Of a DNA stretch of 61,447 nt, positions 8,890-17,718 are shown piece by piece (positions within the stretch are counted from its first letter, which is position 1; every line of letters starts with the position of its first letter). A program made the position numbers and the translations under genes. Below the pieces are notes generated by a model that worked only from the letters and a program-made list of their open reading frames with translations, made no database searches and was not told the DNA's origin. The DNA is from an uncultured Verrucomicrobiota bacterium (lineage in GTDB: Bacteria; Verrucomicrobiota; Verrucomicrobiia; Limisphaerales; UBA9464): the NCBI GenBank assembly GCA_903907925.1, contig CAIVQB010000070.1, positions 1 through 61,447 of the forward strand, written 5' to 3'.

Positions 8890-10257
8890 TCACGGCGCAT
8901 CGACCAGACGATAGTACACGGCTGCAGACCCGATTTCCTGGGCCTGATCCACTTCGCTGGTGGTGGCGTTGATCGGATTTCCAACTGGGCTCCATGTGTG
9001 CAGATCGGTCGTCGCCTCCAGTTGATACCGCAACCCGATGGTGACGGTGAACTGTAGCTGCAATTGACCATTCTCCCGTTTTGCCGTGGCGATTGGAGGA
9101 ACAGACGCTTGATCGTCGGGAGATTGAACCAGGATTTCGGGAATGGAGAGATAGCCGGACCCTGAGTTTTGAATGGTCAGCGAGGTGACTTTTCCGTTGG
9201 CAATGGTGGCCGTGGCGGTGGCGCCGGTGCCGCTGCCGCCCACGATTTCGACGGTGGGAATGCCGGTGTACCCGGTGCCGCCGTCGGTCAGAATGATCGC
9301 GATAACCTGGCCGTTGGCCAGCAGTGGAACGCCCGTCGCCGCGCGGGGCTGGGGCGGATCAATCTTGTTGAGGACGATGGTGTGGGAGAATCCGGCGGCA
9401 ATGGCGGTGATGCCGCTCAACTGCGACGGAACCAGGGTTTCGCCGGATTCATTGCCGCCCCAGGCGACCACCGTGCCGTCGGCCTTCAACGCCACCGTGT
9501 GATGGCGTCCCGCGGAGATTGCCACGACGCCGGTCAGGTCCGGCGGGACATTGGTCTGGCCCGAGTCGTTGTCGCCCCAGGCCACAACGGTTCCGTCCGC
9601 CTTCAAGGCCGCCGAATGATAGGCACCGGCGGCGACTCCCATGATGCCGGTGAGGCCCGGTGGAACCGTCGCCTGACCGAAGAAATTGAACCCCCAGGCG
9701 GTCACTGTCCCATCGCGTCGAAGGGCGATGACATGCGAATCGCCGGACGCCACCGCCACCGCGTTGGTGAGGTCGACCGGAACATTGGTCTGGCCAAACT
9801 GGTTGTAGCCCCAGGCCACCACCGACCCGTCATCGCGCACCGCGACGGTGTGGCCGTAACCGGCGGCGACGTGGGCGACACCGGTCAGGCCCGGCGGGAC
9901 CACGGTCTGATCGTAGTTGGTGTTGCCCCAGGTAACGACGGTCCCGTTTTGTCGGACGGCCACCACGGTGTTCCAACCGGCACCGATGGCCTTCACGTCG
10001 TGGAGGTCGGCGGGAATATTCCCCTGGCCATACCCGTTCCATCCCCAGACCGAGACGGTTCCGTCCGATCGCAGGGCGACGTTGTGATAGGCCCCGGCGG
10101 CGATCGCGGTCACCAGCGACAGGCGAATCGGAACGTTGGTCTGATTGTATTGATTGCTGCCCCAGGCGATGACCGTGCCGCCTCGCGCGGGAAGCCATGC
10201 CGCCCAGAGTGCGAGGCCGGCGATCCAGAGTCGTGCAATTCGGAAAAACGTAGCCAT
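8890..10257 (-). CDS. Secreted RCC1-repeat beta-propeller protein
   Basis: This is a 455-aa exported protein. After a signal peptide (about 26 aa), seven tandem RCC1-type repeats of exactly 39 residues run from about residue 27 to 300. Each begins G-[TS]-V-x-x-W-G and ends with A-G-x-x-H-x-x-A/V-L. Seven repeats make one complete seven-bladed propeller. A Gly/Thr-rich module follows (GGTGYTGIPTVEIVGG, then GSGYLSIPE), and then a C-terminal domain ending ATTDLHTWSPV...YYRLVDAP, which is common at the end of verrucomicrobial exported proteins. The function is unknown. It converges with the hscB gene. Confidence 0.88.
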   Translation of the reverse strand: MATFFRIARLWIAGLALWAAWLPARGGTVIAWGSNQYNQTNVPIRLSLVTAIAAGAYHNVALRSDGTVSVWGWNGYGQGNIPADLHDVKAIGAGWNTVVAVRQNGTVVTWGNTNYDQTVVPPGLTGVAHVAAGYGHTVAVRDDGSVVAWGYNQFGQTNVPVDLTNAVAVASGDSHVIALRRDGTVTAWGFNFFGQATVPPGLTGIMGVAAGAYHSAALKADGTVVAWGDNDSGQTNVPPDLTGVVAISAGRHHTVALKADGTVVAWGGNESGETLVPSQLSGITAIAAGFSHTIVLNKIDPPQPRAATGVPLLANGQVIAIILTDGGTGYTGIPTVEIVGGSGTGATATATIANGKVTSLTIQNSGSGYLSIPEILVQSPDDQASVPPIATAKRENGQLQLQFTVTIGLRYQLEATTDLHTWSPVGNPINATTSEVDQAQEIGSAAVYYRLVDAP

Positions 10258-10373
10258 TCAAACGCGGATTCCCGCGCCCCGAATCCAGTGAAACTGGCAA
10301 CGGGGCGCAGGAACCGTCTGCGGCGATCATCAGGCAATCGAGATCGGTTGACAACCGCTGGTCGGCGTGACCC

Positions 10374-10829
10374 TTACGCCTTTCCGCCGAAGGTCACATG
10401 ATCGTCGAGGTCCAACAGGTCGGCCCAGGTCCGGATATCCTCGCGGGTCAGGGTGAGCTTGCCGACCGCGCCGGCGAAATAGGCGAACGTCTCGGCGTCG
10501 CTGTCCGGGCCGCGGCGGTCATGATATTCGCTCCAGGTGATGATTTCCCACGGCGACCGTTTCAACGGGGCGTTGGCCTGGATCCATTCGAGCAATTCTC
10601 CGTCGCCCTTGCCGGTGGCGACTTCCTTCTTCAGCTCGGCGGCGTCGACTCCGGTGAAGCGGAACCAGTGCTGATCGAGAGGGCAGTTGTAGTGGAACTC
10701 ACCCGAAGTGCCCGCCAGCTCGGCGCGGCATTTGTCGAGGAGCCGCGGCAGAATCGCGTAGTTGCCGAGTCGCACGCGCATGCTGCGGGGCGCGCGTTGG
10801 GTGAGGTTGGGTGCGGTGATTGGAGTCAT
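10374..10829 (-). CDS. DUF5069 domain protein
   Basis: This 151-aa cytoplasmic protein without a signal peptide fits the DUF5069 family: 'LPRLLDKCRAELAG' near residue 28, 'DQHWFRFTGVDA' near residue 52 and 'EWIQANAPLKRSPWEI' near residue 80. The family is conserved in Verrucomicrobiota and Planctomycetes but has no known function. It lies 74 bp downstream of the ene-reductase gene on the same strand and could be transcribed with it, although a weak 5-bp hairpin with a short T-run lies in the gap. Confidence 0.8.
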   Translation of the reverse strand: MTPITAPNLTQRAPRSMRVRLGNYAILPRLLDKCRAELAGTSGEFHYNCPLDQHWFRFTGVDAAELKKEVATGKGDGELLEWIQANAPLKRSPWEIITWSEYHDRRGPDSDAETFAYFAGAVGKLTLTREDIRTWADLLDLDDHVTFGGKA

Positions 10830-10903
10830 GGAGGGGATGTTGAGTTGTGGTTCTGGTGTGTGAAAAGAGTCCGCTCAAACGGCGGAAACGGGGACGACCG
10901 GGT

Positions 10904-12001
10904 TCACGCCGCGAGCCTCGGGTAGTCGGTGTAGCCCTTCGGGCCGGAGGCGTAAAACGTCGCTTCGTCGGGCGTGTTCAAGGGTGCGCCGCGACGGAAA
11001 CGCTCCGGGAGATCCGGGTTGGCGAGGAACAGAACCCCGTAGGCGATGGCATCGGCCCAGCCCTCGGCCAGTGCCTGGTTGCCCGATTCCAGGGTGAACC
11101 CGCCGGCGGCGATGATGTTGCCCCGGAACTGGGATCGAAGTTCTTTCGGACCCACGCCGTCGGTTGCGCCGTGGGCGATGTCCTGAGCGGTGACCCGGGT
11201 GATGTGAGCGTACGCCAACGGTAACGAACTCAGTTCGCGCAGGACGTAGCCAAAGGTCTCCAGCGGATTTGAATCCCGCATGTCGTTGAACACGCCGCCC
11301 GGCGAAAAGCGGATGCCGACCCGTTCGGCACCCCAGACCGAAGCCACCGCCTCGGTGACCTCGAGGGTCAGACGGGCGCGGTTTTGAATGGATCCGCCAT
11401 AGCGATCGGTTCGTTGATTGGTGCCGTCGCGAAGGAATTGGTCGAGCAGATAGCCGTTGGCATTGTGGATCTCGACCCCGTCGAAACCCGCCTCAAGCGC
11501 GAGCCGGGCACCGTGAACGTACTCGGCGATGATTCCCGGGAGTTCCCCGGTTTCCAGCGCACGCGGCGTGACGTAGTCCTCCATCGCGGTGCCGGTGAAG
11601 ATTTTTCCCTTCGGCCGAATCGCGGAAGGCGCGACTGGGATTTCCTGTCGGGGTTGATAGGACGGATGCGAGATGCGGCCGACGTGCCAGAGTTGGAGGA
11701 AGATTCTTCCGCCGGCGGCGTGGACGCCATCGGTCACCCGGTGCCATCCGGCCACCTGGTCCGCGGTGAAGATGCCCGGGGTGTTGGGATAGCCGAATCC
11801 ACGCGGCGAAACCGAGGTGGCCTCGGAGATGATCAATCCGGCCAAAGCGCGTTGGGCGTAGTACTCCGCAGCCAGCGGTCCCGGGACGTTTCCGGGCTCC
11901 GCGCGGCACCGGGTGAGGGGTGCCATGAGGACGCGGTGAGGAAGGTGGAGCGCGCCGAGTTGGATCGGATCGAAGACCGTGGGGGATGGATTGGAACTCA
12001 T
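10904..12001 (-). CDS. nemA: Old-yellow-enzyme family ene-reductase (NemA-like)
   Basis: This 365-aa FMN-dependent alkene reductase reduces N-ethylmaleimide, nitroesters and other electrophiles using NAD(P)H. The barrel carries the family blocks LTRCRAEPGNVP near residue 27, LQLWHVGRISHPS near residue 102, GARLALEAGFDGVEIHNANGYLLDQFL near residues 163-190 (with the His-Asn substrate pair HNAN), RTDRYGGSIQNRARL and GVRFSP-like 'VGIRFSPGG'. The length matches the family. The start overlaps the stop of the upstream TetR gene by 4 bp, which is the classic nemRA arrangement, so electrophile-inducible expression is likely. Confidence 0.93.
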   Translation of the reverse strand: MSSNPSPTVFDPIQLGALHLPHRVLMAPLTRCRAEPGNVPGPLAAEYYAQRALAGLIISEATSVSPRGFGYPNTPGIFTADQVAGWHRVTDGVHAAGGRIFLQLWHVGRISHPSYQPRQEIPVAPSAIRPKGKIFTGTAMEDYVTPRALETGELPGIIAEYVHGARLALEAGFDGVEIHNANGYLLDQFLRDGTNQRTDRYGGSIQNRARLTLEVTEAVASVWGAERVGIRFSPGGVFNDMRDSNPLETFGYVLRELSSLPLAYAHITRVTAQDIAHGATDGVGPKELRSQFRGNIIAAGGFTLESGNQALAEGWADAIAYGVLFLANPDLPERFRRGAPLNTPDEATFYASGPKGYTDYPRLAA

Positions 12002-12678
12002 GAAGAAAGAGAACGGCGCGGCCCGCGGTGTCCGGCGGGAGCGATGACTGGAGTGGTTTCCGTTTTGGCGCGGACTCCGGGCGGCCTGCTCCGTGCGGTG
12101 CGGAGGGCGGCTTCGATTCCGGACGATGCGATCGCCCGGAGCGCACTGCGATTGGGGTTGAGGCAGGCCATTTGGACGAGGCCAAGCAGGGTGTTGACGA
12201 GCAGCCGCCCACCGTTGCGGGCGGTTGTGGCGGAACCCTGGCTTCCCGCGGCACGCCGCAGAGCCGCACCCAGGGCCGCTTCGAGCGTATCAAAATGCGC
12301 CCGCACCGCCTCCCGGATTTCGCGATCGGTGATGGCGGCGTCCGATAGCGTGTTGGCCATCAGGCATCCGCGGGGCTGCCGACCATCGAGTTGCCCGTCG
12401 ATCACCACGGAAAACAGTTCACGAAGGCCCTGTTCCGGATCCCTGGCTGAGGCGAGCGGCCCGAGCAAACGCTGGCGTGAGCCCTCGGAATACACCGCGC
12501 AGGCCTTGAGGAAGAGACCCTTCTTGCCGCCCAGTTCGCCGTACAATCCGAACCGGTTCAGGCCGGTCGCCTCGACGAGATCGGAGACCGAGGTGCCACC
12601 AAAGCCGCTTCGCCAGAATTCCCCGGCCGCCTTCCGGGTGGCCTCCATCCGATCACATGCAACGGGTCGTCCTGCCAT
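11998..12678 (-). CDS. TetR-family regulator, probable NemR-like repressor of the ene-reductase
   Basis: This 226-aa regulator has an N-terminal TetR helix-turn-helix (TSVSDLVEATGLNRFGLYGELGGKKGLF, residues about 29-57) and a divergent helical ligand domain. It is the first gene of an operon with the ene-reductase, overlapping it by 4 bp. An inverted repeat overlaps the -10 box in front of it, consistent with autorepression. Two cysteines lie near the N-terminal half (C9 and 'KACAVYS'). Redox sensing of the E. coli NemR type is possible but unproven here. No Shine-Dalgarno is visible. Confidence 0.88.
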   Translation of the reverse strand: MAGRPVACDRMEATRKAAGEFWRSGFGGTSVSDLVEATGLNRFGLYGELGGKKGLFLKACAVYSEGSRQRLLGPLASARDPEQGLRELFSVVIDGQLDGRQPRGCLMANTLSDAAITDREIREAVRAHFDTLEAALGAALRRAAGSQGSATTARNGGRLLVNTLLGLVQMACLNPNRSALRAIASSGIEAALRTARSRPPGVRAKTETTPVIAPAGHRGPRRSLSS

Positions 12679-12686
12679 CAGGATTT

Positions 12687-12715
12687 CAGAATAACCGTTC
12701 TGTAATCTCTGTCAA
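12687..12715 (-). promoter_or_regulatory. tetR-nemA promoter with overlapping palindromic operator
   Basis: On the minus strand, a consensus -35 TTGACA (12715-12710) and a -10 TATTCT (12693-12688) are separated by 16 bp. The inverted repeat CAGAA-N6-TTCTG (12687-12702) overlaps the -10 box. The -10 ends 9 nt before the ATG at 12678. Confidence 0.6.
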
Positions 12716-12967
12716 ATGGGCGTCCGGTGATGGCGGCGCGGGGAATCCGGAGGGAAAATCGTGCGGAACGACGCCGGTGATTCGACTTCTTTCCCGCCGC
12801 ATCGGCGCTTGTTTTTGCGACACTCAACCTCGTACGGTCGACACCGGTTGACGTGGTTCTGATCGTCTTGGAACCCGGCGACGGGAGCGTCGATGTGATC
12901 CGGGCCGGGCGCGCGGGGGGCCGCCATTCCAGCCCGGGGCCATGGCGCGTCAGATGGATGACCTATC

Positions 12968-13699
12968 ATGCGTTTCCGGATTGTTTCTCACTCCTTGTGG
13001 ATGGCGGCGGTGATCCTGCCGGCAGCCGCCGACACTTCGCCGGCACTGTTCGAAAAAGGCAGCCCCGTGGGCCCGAGCGTCGGTCAGACGCCGGGAAGTT
13101 ACGGGTTCTACTTCACCCCCAATCAGGATGTTCGGGTGGCCGCGTTGGGTGCCTTCAACTATTCCTCCTACAGTTCGGGAAGCGCACTGGTCGAGGTCTG
13201 GATGCAGGGCGCGGTTTCACCGGAAACATCCGCGATCGTCCCACTCGGTGGCACGGGTACCGATGAAGGATCCTTTGACTACACCTTTACCACGCTCGCA
13301 GGACCGGCACAGGCCACGTTGACCGCCGGAACCCACTACATCCTGATCTGGAAGGACAATCAGGGAACCGCGGTGCAGCCCTTTGCCGATGGGGTACATG
13401 CCGTGGTGAACGGTCCGATCGCCCAATACGACGTACCGACCAGCACGCCGGGGCTTCTCACCCTCAACTATTCCTATTCGTTCATCCTGCCGACCAGCCC
13501 TCCGCCGAGCCTGATCGGCATCAATCCCTGGGATGAGCAGCACGTGAACGGGTGGTCGAAATCGATCATCAACGGCGATCCCACTGAAATGAGCGTCAAT
13601 ATCGAAGTGGTCGCGCTACCAGAACTTCCGGGCACCGGCCTGTTGGTGGCAGCCGCTCTCGGTGGATTGGCCATCATCCGGCGATTCGCGCGAAAATAG
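12968..13699 (+). CDS. Secreted protein with variant PEP-CTERM tail, DUF4082-like
   Basis: This 243-aa protein has a signal peptide of about 21 aa (ending P-A-A-A). The beta-rich body (VRVAALGAFNYSS, LTAGTHYILIW) resembles the DUF4082-like domain of the two PEP-CTERM paralogs near 2 kb, although the resemblance is weak. The C-terminus has the sorting-signal layout, but with a LPEL motif in place of PEP, then a hydrophobic helix and a basic end (IIRRFARK). Whether an exosortase would accept this variant is unclear. The function is unknown. Confidence 0.75.
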   Translation: MRFRIVSHSLWMAAVILPAAADTSPALFEKGSPVGPSVGQTPGSYGFYFTPNQDVRVAALGAFNYSSYSSGSALVEVWMQGAVSPETSAIVPLGGTGTDEGSFDYTFTTLAGPAQATLTAGTHYILIWKDNQGTAVQPFADGVHAVVNGPIAQYDVPTSTPGLLTLNYSYSFILPTSPPPSLIGINPWDEQHVNGWSKSIINGDPTEMSVNIEVVALPELPGTGLLVAAALGGLAIIRRFARK

Positions 13700-13719
13700 T
13701 CCCGCCGTCCTGTTGAGTC

Positions 13720-13818
13720 GGAACGATTCAGAAGAAGATGCAGAGGGGTGCGGATTCAGACGGGATGAACGGGATGAACTGAATCCGATCGGTTCTTCGG
13801 GAATCCGCGTGAATCTGA
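13720..13818. repeat. Intergenic inverted repeat, family A (copy 2)
   Basis: It begins GGAACGATTCAGAAGA, almost identical to the block at 38981. It contains GGATTCAGACGGGAT on the left and an imperfect reverse complement (AATCCGCGTGAATCT) on the right, with a short GGATGAACGGGATGAAC tandem in between. Confidence 0.65.
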
Positions 13819-13845
13819 CAACAGTGGCCCGTTTTTCGCCGCCCC

Positions 13846-13955
13846 CGGTAGGGCGAATCTCCTGATGAGCCGGGCGAACGGGCGGATTCAACCTCGTCTG
13901 GTGACGTCCCACGTTGTAGCGCGCACCCGATTCGGCAGGAGCGCTCATCCTACCG
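13846..13955. repeat. Intergenic inverted repeat, family B
   Basis: CGGTAGGGCGAATCTCCTG (starting at 13846) pairs imperfectly with the region ending at 13955 (CAGGAGCGCTCATCCTACCG). The outer 7 bp are perfect (CGGTAGG / CCTACCG) and the arms extend about 20 nt. The roughly 70-nt centre has no gene. Confidence 0.65.
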
Positions 13956-14232
13956 TTGAGTGCGTCTTCCTCTTCAACCCTTCGACAATTCTACCTGTCC
14001 CCTTCCTTCCGCGTGAAATCCCGCCTTCGTTTTTTTGATCCGGTCTCAGGGTAACACCCCATTGAAGGCGGACGCGTTCCGGATAGTTTCCGTCGTTCCG
14101 TGCAGGAGTCGAACGCCGATCTCGTCGCAGAACCGGCGGAGGCTTCAAGGAGTGGAAATGGCATCCGTGAAATGGAAGGCCACCTTGACCCCGCGAATGG
14201 CTGAAATTGAACCCGTTCCCAAAAGCAAACGC

Positions 14233-14868
14233 ATGAAAAATCCCAAACTCAGTCTCGTCACACTGGTCACCGTCGTACTGTTCATTTCCGGCTGCGCGAC
14301 TGAAAATTATAAAAACAGCGTGAGTACCGCGGCGGCGCTCAACCAGTCCTCCGAAATGATCGCCACCGGAAATCTGCTCATTGATCTGTCGCTGGCCAAC
14401 TTGAACGGCCTCGTCTCCCATCCCGGTTCCGACCTTCGCCAGCAGTTCAAGGCGTTCAGTGCGTCGGTGCACGACCTCAGTTCGACGGCCAGGGATACCG
14501 CGAACAAGGCGGTGGAAATGAAGTCCCGGGGCGCGACCTACTTTGCCCGGTGGGACGAGGAGTCGGCCAAGATGCGGAACGAGGACATCCGTACTCGTAG
14601 CGAAGATCGCAGAAACGAGGTTGCCTTGCGCTTCGATCGCATCAGCCGGCAATACGATGCCACAAAGATCTCGTTCGAGCCGTTCATGTCCGATTTGCGC
14701 GATGTGCAGCGGTTTCTCGCCACCGATCTGACCGCGGGCGGCCTCTCCGCGATAAAGGACGTGTCCGAGAAGGCGAACAGGGACGCCGTGCCGTTGAAAG
14801 CGTCGATGGCTAAGTTATCCGTTGAGTTTCAGGGTTTGGGCGTTGCCATGTCTCCGACGACCAAGTAA
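14233..14868 (+). CDS. DUF2959-like lipoprotein
   Basis: This is a 211-aa lipoprotein. ATG 14233 gives a short basic N-terminus (MKNPK), a hydrophobic stretch and a lipobox ending ISGC with the lipidated Cys at residue 21. The mature part is mostly alpha-helical and charged, with ALRFDRISRQYDATKISFEPFM-type coiled-coil segments. It looks like DUF2959, a family of exported or lipidated proteins of unknown role. The neighbouring genes do not suggest a function. Confidence 0.8.
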   Translation: MKNPKLSLVTLVTVVLFISGCATENYKNSVSTAAALNQSSEMIATGNLLIDLSLANLNGLVSHPGSDLRQQFKAFSASVHDLSSTARDTANKAVEMKSRGATYFARWDEESAKMRNEDIRTRSEDRRNEVALRFDRISRQYDATKISFEPFMSDLRDVQRFLATDLTAGGLSAIKDVSEKANRDAVPLKASMAKLSVEFQGLGVAMSPTTK

Positions 14869-15256
14869 CCGCGTTCCCTCGATTCCTGTGCCCACTGCCA
14901 ACGGCTTCCTTCCACTCACGGGGTGTCAGCGGGGCCTGACGCGGTCATATCGAGTCAGGTTCAGGTCCTGCTGAGGAATTGCGATGCACCGGGCAAGGGC
15001 TTGGAAGGCGAACAGGTCTTCGGCGGAATCCGGATTTGATCTGGTCAAACTGAAGAACCGTCGGTCGATTGTCAGATCGTGGAATAGGCCGAGGGATCAC
15101 TGGCCCCAAAAACTCTCAACTCGACCCGGATCCGTTTGGCGAGGTCAGGTCGCCCCACCTTGTAGGGCCACTTCAGGTCTGCGTGGCGAAAATCGGCCGG
15201 ATTCTGTTTCGGAATTGTGTCAGGCGAACCCAAACCATCGCTTTTGTGGGCGAAAT
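14869..15256. other. Intergenic region between lipoprotein and tRNA-Gln genes
   Basis: In 388 bp I see no protein-coding signal, RNA family or repeat that I can support. Confidence 0.5.
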
Positions 15257-15330
15257 TGGCTGGCCGACATGGATTCGAACCATGAATAAGGGCTCCAAAG
15301 GCCCCTGTGTTACCATTACACCATCGGCCA
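15257..15330 (-). tRNA. tRNA-Gln (anticodon TTG)
   Basis: Read on the minus strand, a full cloverleaf starts TGGCCGA and closes with TCGGCCA, a discriminator G and an encoded CCA (15259-15257). The anticodon loop CTTTGGA carries TTG at positions 34-36 on a GGGGC/GCCCT stem. The T-loop TTCGAAT is present. The 74-nt length is normal. Confidence 0.96.
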
Positions 15331-15507
15331 AACCGCCGGGAAAACCTACCGATCGGCAGGCAATCGGCCAACAGCATTTTCAAAACCTGATGCGCCCTGG
15401 GGTTTTTCCAAGACCGGTACGTCCGTAAACAGGGTCTCGATCCAGTTCGAATCCGCCAGGCCAAAGGTGTCGCCCCGATGGCATCGGCGGCATTTTCCTC
15501 TGCGGAT

Positions 15508-16032
15508 TCAATAGTCGTAAAGCCCGCCGTCGTGGGAATAGGCCCCGCCGCCTCCCGCGCCGCCGGGCCCGCCCCCTTCTTCGCCGCCCATCAGGTCACC
15601 GAGCACATCGCCCATGTCTTCCTCGATCTTGTCGGGATCTTCGCCGGCTTCCAGACGCTTGATCGCGGTGTCCATTTCCTTGGGCATGCTTCCCGCAGGC
15701 ATGATCTCCTTCATTTTCCGCAGCATGTGCGCCATGTGACGGGGGTTGTTCTCGTCGAGGTGCTCCATGTCCCGTTCCATTTCCGCCATCACCCGCTCGA
15801 CTCTCGGATCGTCCATGTCGGGCATCGGCGCGCCGTCGGGACCGCCGGCATCACCTGCCGGGGCGGCGGCCGGTTCCGCGACGCCCTTGAGCGCGGCGAA
15901 GCGGCTCATTTCCCGCGTCATCTTCTTGTTTCCGCACCGCGGGCAGACCGGGGTGTGGGACGGATTGATCCGCTTCGACAGGAAATTGAAGATCCGCCGG
16001 CATTTCGGGCAGGCGAATTCGTAGATCGGCAT
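15508..16032 (-). CDS. FmdB-family zinc ribbon protein
   Basis: This 174-aa protein has an N-terminal zinc ribbon (MPIYEFACPKC near residue 11 and CPRCGNKK near residues 30-37) of the FmdB/CxxC-CxxC regulatory family. An acidic, Met-rich helical region follows (DPRVERVMAEMERDMEHLD), then a Gly-rich end (about residues 150-165) and a final tyrosine pair (LYDY). The family is of unknown biochemical function and is sometimes called a putative regulatory protein. The long C-terminal extension of this type is seen in verrucomicrobial homologs. It is divergent from the DUF4380 gene. Confidence 0.88.
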   Translation of the reverse strand: MPIYEFACPKCRRIFNFLSKRINPSHTPVCPRCGNKKMTREMSRFAALKGVAEPAAAPAGDAGGPDGAPMPDMDDPRVERVMAEMERDMEHLDENNPRHMAHMLRKMKEIMPAGSMPKEMDTAIKRLEAGEDPDKIEEDMGDVLGDLMGGEEGGGPGGAGGGGAYSHDGGLYDY

Positions 16033-16131
16033 GCCTCCAGTCTCGGAAGTGCAGACGCGCCGTCAAGGGGGACCCCGACGGTTGTTGAATCCGGACTTGA
16101 GCCCCCTGTCGTTCCGCCGGAACCTGTGCCC

Positions 16132-17109
16132 ATGAATCCAGTCCGAAGCTTCGTCGGCCTCGTCGTGTCTCTCGGGATCGGCGCCGGACTTTCCCTTCAA
16201 GCGGGCGCGGTTTCGGTCAAGACATCGACGCCGTACCGGGGCTGGTCCGATGCCATTGTGTTGTCGAATGGCCGGGTGGAGGCAGTCATCGTTCCGTCGG
16301 TTGGTCGTTGGATGCAGTTCCGATTCGCCGGCGCGAAGGACGGTCCGTTCTGGGAAAACCCGAAACTGGCCGGGCACTCAATGCCGCAAAAACCGTGGGA
16401 GGCGGCTCACGGAAGTTTTGGCGGCGACAAAACTTGGCCTGCACCGCAAAGCGTTTGGAACTGGCCGCCGCCCGACGTCTTCGATGCCGCCCCGCTCGCG
16501 TTTCGGGTCGAGGCCGGCCCTTCCGTGGTGCTCACCTCGCCGGTCAGTCCGCGATTTGGAATTCGAACCGAACGCCGGTTTTCAATGCCGTCCGCCGCCG
16601 ATTCGGTTCGCGTGGTCACTACCTACGAAAAGGTCGAAGGCGCGCCGGTCGAGGTCGGCGTATGGATCATCACCCAGACTCAGGATCCGGTGGCCGCATT
16701 CCTTCCGATTCCGACGGCGAGCCGGCATCCCGGCGGGATTTCCCACGAATGGGGCGTCCCAACGAATCATTTCTCGATGACAAACGGACTCGTCCGCATC
16801 GAGCGCGACCCGGTCGGCAGCCACAAGATCGGCAATGACGCTGGTCAGATCATTTGGGTTGGATCCCAATGGGTTCTGCGCATCGCCACCGATCGCGATG
16901 CCGTCGGGCCGCATCCGGACAATGGTTGCAGCACCGAGATCTACACCAACCCGGATCCGGTGCCGTATGTGGAACTGGAGACGCTGGGACGTTTGCGAAC
17001 CCTCGCGAAGGGCGATCGCATGAGCGCCACGAATGTCTACACGCTGTACCGCCGGCAATCTGCGGACCCGGCTGCGGAAGCGCGACGTGTTCTCGCCGGG
17101 ATTCCATGA
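16132..17109 (+). CDS. Secreted DUF4380-like protein
   Basis: This is a 325-aa protein. ATG 16132 gives a signal peptide of about 25 aa (ending Q-A-G-A). The upstream part of the open frame lies antisense to fmdB and is not coding. The body resembles DUF4380, a beta-sandwich related to the galactose-mutarotase fold: 'YRGWSDAIVLSNGRVEAVIVPSVGRWMQF', 'RFGIRTERRFSM', 'YVELETLGRL'. This suggests carbohydrate binding, but no catalytic role is established. The stop codon overlaps the start of the next gene (ATGA), so the two are translationally coupled. Confidence 0.85.
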   Translation: MNPVRSFVGLVVSLGIGAGLSLQAGAVSVKTSTPYRGWSDAIVLSNGRVEAVIVPSVGRWMQFRFAGAKDGPFWENPKLAGHSMPQKPWEAAHGSFGGDKTWPAPQSVWNWPPPDVFDAAPLAFRVEAGPSVVLTSPVSPRFGIRTERRFSMPSAADSVRVVTTYEKVEGAPVEVGVWIITQTQDPVAAFLPIPTASRHPGGISHEWGVPTNHFSMTNGLVRIERDPVGSHKIGNDAGQIIWVGSQWVLRIATDRDAVGPHPDNGCSTEIYTNPDPVPYVELETLGRLRTLAKGDRMSATNVYTLYRRQSADPAAEARRVLAGIP

Positions 17110-17693
17110 CTCTTCCGTGGAACACCACATCGCTCGACGATCTCTGTCAGCGGATCTGGACGGAATTGGGTGTCGCGGTCGGTGAGGTTGGAAATCCCTG
17201 GCGCTGTCCGGTGTTGTCGACGGTCTCAGCGGCGGGCGCCGATGCGCGGATCGTTGTTCTGCGATCCGTGGATTCAGCGGCGTGCGAACTCACGGCGCAT
17301 AGCGATTTGCGGGCGTCGAAAGTAGAGCAATTGCGAGCGGATGATCGCAGCGTGTGGGTTTTCTACGACCCGTCCGCCAGGGTCCAGGTGCGGGCACGAT
17401 GTCGGATGACAGTCCACGATTCCGACGCCCGCGCGATGGAAGCCTGGCACCGGACGCCGTCCGTCAACCGGATGAATTATCTGCAACGCCTTCCGCCGGG
17501 AGAGGTGATTCCGACGCCATCAGTGGGATGGGAAAACCGGGCGGAAGCACGCCCGGAATTCGGACTCCTGCTCGCCCGGGTGGAGATGTTGGACGCGCTG
17601 TGGTTGAAGGAAACAGGGCATTTCCGGGCCCGTTTCACCTGGGTGGCAGCGGTCGGTGGAGCCCGATGGCAGGGCGAGTGGGTGGCTCCGTGA
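17106..17693 (+). CDS. Pyridoxamine 5'-phosphate oxidase-like flavoprotein
   Basis: This is a 195-aa cytoplasmic protein of the FMN-binding split-barrel (PNPOx-like) family. It has 'ARIVVLRSVDSAACELTAHSDLRASKVEQL' (residues 44-75) and 'SVWVFYDPSARVQVRARCRMTVH' (residues 80-103), the FMN and dimer region. It resembles the Alr4036-type pyridoxamine-oxidase-like proteins more than genuine PdxH. ATG 17106 overlaps the stop of the DUF4380 gene by 4 bp. The pairing of an exported sugar-fold protein with a flavoprotein has no obvious metabolic reason. Confidence 0.83.
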   Translation: MTLPWNTTSLDDLCQRIWTELGVAVGEVGNPWRCPVLSTVSAAGADARIVVLRSVDSAACELTAHSDLRASKVEQLRADDRSVWVFYDPSARVQVRARCRMTVHDSDARAMEAWHRTPSVNRMNYLQRLPPGEVIPTPSVGWENRAEARPEFGLLLARVEMLDALWLKETGHFRARFTWVAAVGGARWQGEWVAP

Positions 17694-17718
17694 CAACCCG
17701 GCGCGCCAAAACTTCCCC

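Larger units (their letters stand above)
13700..14232. other. 533-bp intergenic region made of repeats
   Basis: The first half holds two different imperfect inverted repeats (13720-13818 and 13846-13955, listed separately). The remainder, 13956-14232, shows no supported gene. The reading frame of the downstream lipoprotein is open back to 14035, but that extension has no family-like sequence and would bury the signal peptide. Confidence 0.6.

Noticed and set aside
13861-13890. CTGATGAG followed by GAA, like a hammerhead ribozyme core
   Set aside because: The closing stems and the cleavage-site strand cannot be drawn, and the stretch is better explained as part of a longer inverted repeat.
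15072-15464. A 130-aa minus-strand frame overlapping the tRNA-Gln gene
   Set aside because: It runs straight through the tRNA and has no signal or family-like sequence.
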